Shown here: positions 6,433-7,864 of the stretch, in pieces
Layout: every line of letters begins with the position of its first letter
Numbering within the stretch: position 1 is the first letter of the stretch
Assembly: GCA_030626685.1 (NCBI GenBank)
Contig: DAOUTL010000057.1
Location: forward strand, 1-7,864
Length of the DNA stretch: 7,864 nt
Source of the DNA: Candidatus Bathyarchaeota archaeon
GTDB taxonomy: Archaea > Thermoproteota > Bathyarchaeia > Bathyarchaeales > Bathycorpusculaceae
Direction: 5' to 3'
Notes under the pieces: model-generated
Seen by the model: only the letters and a program-made list of their open reading frames with translations
Told to the model about the DNA's origin: nothing
Databases searched by the model: none
Made by a program: the position numbers and the translations under genes

Positions 6433-6819
6433 CTAGGAAGGAGAAACAGGACTTAAGTCTTGTTGGAGTTTAACCTGCAAATTCTTCAGTTGTCCTCGCA
6501 AGCGTTCTTCCTGCTTTCCAAGAACTGTGGCTCGCATGTTAAGCAGTTCCTTCCGCTCGTTTAAATCAACAGTTACTTTTGCTTTTTCCGCCTTCACCAG
6601 AAGCGAGCCGATTGCTCTGTATATGACTGCATCTTCAGTTAGTTTCTGTAATTCACTTAGGGCTTGTTCAATCTCTGTTAGTTCGAGTTCTACCTGCTGT
6701 TTTTGTGCCAAAACTGATTGGAGAGTCCGCTGAAGCTGCTGAAGCCTTAGCAAACGCTCCTGAACTTGGGGCGGAAGTTTCGAAATTTCTTCGCTCACTT
6801 TAAACCCTTCTATCTGCAC
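6433..6819 (-). CDS. pfdB: Prefoldin beta subunit
   Basis: Beta subunit of the hexameric cytosolic prefoldin (two alpha, four beta), which captures unfolded proteins and passes them to the thermosome. The 128-residue product shows the family pattern: KLPPQVQERLLRLQQLQ (14-30) opening the first coiled-coil helix, glutamine-rich heptads to about residue 60, the hairpin region LTEDAVIYRAIGSLLVKA (60-77), and a second coiled coil from about 86 to 120 (NERKELLNMRATVLGKQEER). The longest frame starts at GTG 6819, which has no ribosome binding site. GTG at 6798 (giving MSEEISKLPPQ..., 121 residues) lies six bases after AGAAGGG and matches the usual family length, so it may be the true start. Neighbours pcc1 and DUF3194 support the call. 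Confidence 0.93.
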   Translation of the reverse strand: MQIEGFKVSEEISKLPPQVQERLLRLQQLQRTLQSVLAQKQQVELELTEIEQALSELQKLTEDAVIYRAIGSLLVKAEKAKVTVDLNERKELLNMRATVLGKQEERLRGQLKNLQVKLQQDLSPVSPS

Positions 6820-6837
6820 AGCAATACGTTAAAGCCA

Positions 6838-7128
6838 TTAATTAAGCATTTTTCCTTTTAAGTATAACTTTCGCTTTCTGAACAGCATTGCTCCTTCGTG
6901 GTGGCAGACGTATTCAAAGCCCACTGCAATAAGCCTTCCAGCTTCCTCGACTGTTTTGGTCAGCAAAAACGTAGGGGGTAGGGGTAGGTAAAATGGCGAA
7001 GTTTTCACGTTCATTTTGATGGTTAGACGGCGTGTTCTCGTGCTTCCTTTTGCCTTTCCAAGCCTCTCTCCAGCAAGCCCGTGGGCCTTACCTGGATCTA
7101 TAACCCTGTTACGTGAAATTTTAACCAA
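6838..7128 (-). CDS. Unrecognised basic protein between pcc1 and pfdB
   Basis: A 96-residue, strongly basic protein of no family I recognise. The N-terminal 38 residues are rich in Arg, Lys and Gly (GERLGKAKGSTRTRRLTIK). A proline-containing stretch SPFYLPLPPTFLL (44-56) is followed by a helix and VGFEYVCHHEGAMLFRKRK (69-87). The Cys-His-His cluster at 75-77 could bind metal, but no second pair is present. The composition suggests RNA or ribosome binding, which would fit its neighbours; that is inference. The longest frame starts with TTG at 7128, four to six bases after a G-rich GGTAGGT and just downstream of a hairpin. The only internal in-frame ATG near the start (Met39, at 7014) would give a 58-residue protein, but codon choice upstream of it looks coding. 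It ends 18 bases before the longest pfdB frame. Confidence 0.6.
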   Translation of the reverse strand: MVKISRNRVIDPGKAHGLAGERLGKAKGSTRTRRLTIKMNVKTSPFYLPLPPTFLLTKTVEEAGRLIAVGFEYVCHHEGAMLFRKRKLYLKGKMLN

Positions 7129-7140
7129 TACGACCTACCC

Positions 7141-7156
7141 CCCGTATTTTTACGGG
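7141..7156 (-). promoter_or_regulatory. Perfect 6-bp hairpin before the unrecognised gene's start
   Basis: The minus strand has CCCGTA, a loop of four A, then TACGGG: a perfect 6-bp stem that runs into a G-rich stretch serving as likely ribosome binding site for the TTG at 7128. A 6-bp direct repeat (ACCTAC on the plus strand, at 7133-7138 and 7161-7166) flanks it. It could modulate translation; there is no direct evidence of function. Confidence 0.35.
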
Positions 7157-7186
7157 CGTTACCTACTGTTGATAAACTAATATCAG

Positions 7187-7198
7187 AATTTTTTAACT
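7187..7198 (-). promoter_or_regulatory. Possible promoter within the pcc1-downstream gap
   Basis: The minus strand reads AGTTAAAAAATT in the 153-base gap after pcc1, about 65 bases before the TTG at 7128. A start near 7166 would give a leader of about 38 bases containing the hairpin. The unusually long gap in an otherwise compact cluster supports a second promoter here. Confidence 0.35.
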
Positions 7199-7236
7199 GG
7201 TAAAACGAGAACACCTGTCAAGAAGCTTTTCCTTCA

Positions 7237-7260
7237 TTCAATACAATGCATTTATTTGAA
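7237..7260. repeat. Imperfect 24-bp palindrome
   Basis: TTCAA and TTGAA arms are symmetric about a central ATGCAT; 18 of 24 positions are self-complementary. It lies between the end of pcc1 and the possible promoter at 7187-7198. It could be an operator for a dimeric regulator or a structure in the pcc1 3' end; AT-rich chance symmetry is also possible. Confidence 0.25.
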
Positions 7261-7281
7261 TACGTATGTGAAAAGGATGGC

Positions 7282-7551
7282 TTACTTTTCTTTTGTAAGT
7301 GTAAGTGAATCTAAAGTTGAACAGACACTGTAAATGCTGGAAATCCATCTTAAATAAGCGTTCACTGCTGCACGCAAAGCAACGGTATCACTGGCTTCAA
7401 TTTTCAAAACTAAGAATGTGTCTACTTTCTCCAAACTTGCTCTGGAACGCATGGTAGCAGGCTTCTTAACCTCCGGCTTCAAAGCCTTAAAAACTATTTC
7501 TAAATGTTTTTCGGAAGGAAACTTCAAACGCACAATAGCTTTTGCCTTCAT
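7282..7551 (-). CDS. pcc1: KEOPS complex subunit Pcc1
   Basis: An 89-residue subunit of the KEOPS complex, which makes the universal t6A37 modification on ANN-decoding tRNAs; Pcc1 dimers scaffold Kae1 and help bind tRNA. The short alpha/beta fold is visible: KAKAIVRLKFPSEKHLEIVFKAL opens the protein (strand then helix), SRASLEKVDTFLVLKIEA forms the central strands, and DTVALRAAVNAYLRWISSIY is the family's hallmark helix. The start chosen is ATG at 7551: its ATGA overlaps the TGA of the upstream gene by four bases, and GGGAG lies about eight bases before it. A longer frame from TTG 7566 would add five residues and is less likely. The tail after VCSTLDSLTL ends normally at 7282. Confidence 0.9.
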   Translation of the reverse strand: MKAKAIVRLKFPSEKHLEIVFKALKPEVKKPATMRSRASLEKVDTFLVLKIEASDTVALRAAVNAYLRWISSIYSVCSTLDSLTLTKEK

Positions 7552-7864
7552 CCAGTTAGCTCCCAAACTAGACGTGGTACCCTAAGCTGCGGACCAACCT
7601 CAACAACCTCTGGAATTAGCTTAAACGTGACAATTATGCAGTTTGAGGGGTCTGCTGAAATCTGCATTGCACAATCATATTTTCCATTAACGATTTCGTC
7701 AAACGAAAGGATTGGGATACCGGGGAATTCTGACAAAGCATTTTCAAGCCTTTTAACCTTAAAGGAAGCTTTTTGCGAAGATGCCATTGCGACGGATTTT
7801 ATCCTTCTTCCCCTCGGCATGTTCTCTCTGAAATCTCTCCGCAGCTTTATGTCTCTTATATAGA
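7548..7864 (-). CDS. Probable Brix-domain (Imp4-like) ribosome biogenesis protein, C-terminal part
   Basis: The frame is open to the right edge of the window, so only the last 104 complete codons are seen; the first internal ATG (7820) is probably not the start. The visible part begins YIRDIKLRRDFREN and ends VTFKLIPEVVEVGPQLRVPRL...WELTG. The KLRRDF segment and the closing beta hairpin with a VGPxLR turn resemble the C-terminal half of archaeal Brix proteins, which help assemble the ribosomal subunits. The position immediately before pcc1 agrees with the archaeal order rpl37Ae, rpoP, Brix, pcc1, pfdB. The identification rests on this context plus a weak motif match. Coupled to pcc1 by an ATGA overlap. 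Confidence 0.6.
   Translation of the reverse strand, partial: YIRDIKLRRDFRENMPRGRRIKSVAMASSQKASFKVKRLENALSEFPGIPILSFDEIVNGKYDCAMQISADPSNCIIVTFKLIPEVVEVGPQLRVPRLVWELTG

Noticed and set aside
6538..6790. Repetitive Gln/Leu-rich coding stretch as a possible DNA repeat
   Set aside because: This is the heptad pattern of the prefoldin coiled coil; the nucleotide sequence has no exact tandem repeat.
7504..7863. 119-codon plus-strand frame open near the right edge
   Set aside because: Antisense to pcc1 and the Brix-like gene, which are coupled by an ATGA overlap and have recognisable content.

Overview
The window looks like archaeal chromosome. It holds a prefoldin beta subunit, a KEOPS Pcc1 subunit, a probable Brix-domain ribosome-biogenesis protein and a DUF3194 protein in tight tandem. 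It also has a 6-phospho-3-hexuloisomerase, small zinc-ribbon proteins, frequent GTG and TTG starts, and T-rich archaeal-type promoters. The gene mix fits the Thermoproteota/Bathyarchaeia branch best, but that placement is inference from gene content.

Layout, left to right. At 1-152 (minus) is the start of a cysteine-rich metal-binding protein that runs off the left edge. It is divergent from a zinc-ribbon protein at 321-578 (plus). A pyrimidine-rich convergent region (579-684) separates that gene from hxlB (685-1293, minus). Next, reading leftward, is a three-gene ECF transporter module, ecfA1-ecfA2-ecfT (3805 to 1342, minus), with overlapping stop/start codons and no substrate-binding S component. 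Then comes a minus-strand information-processing cluster, in transcription order: Brix protein (entering from the right edge), pcc1, an unrecognised basic protein, pfdB, DUF3194 protein and a DHH-family phosphoesterase (3863-6115). Every gene except the one at 321-578 is on the minus strand.

The most striking feature is a 419-residue intein with a LAGLIDADG homing endonuclease (3959-5215). It interrupts the DHH phosphoesterase exactly inside the GGGH...AAG signature of its DHHA1 domain. Removing it gives a 331-residue phosphoesterase with an intact GGGH-STAAG junction. Splicing residues (Cys1, penultimate His, terminal Asn, Ser+1) and both endonuclease acidic positions are present, so the element looks functional.

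The cluster genes serve ribosome assembly (Brix), tRNA t6A modification (Pcc1), protein folding (prefoldin) and probably nucleotide or short-RNA turnover (DHH). HxlB would link fructose-6-phosphate to pentose supply. The ECF module would energise vitamin or metal uptake with an S component encoded elsewhere. I found no rRNA, tRNA, CRISPR array or insertion sequence.
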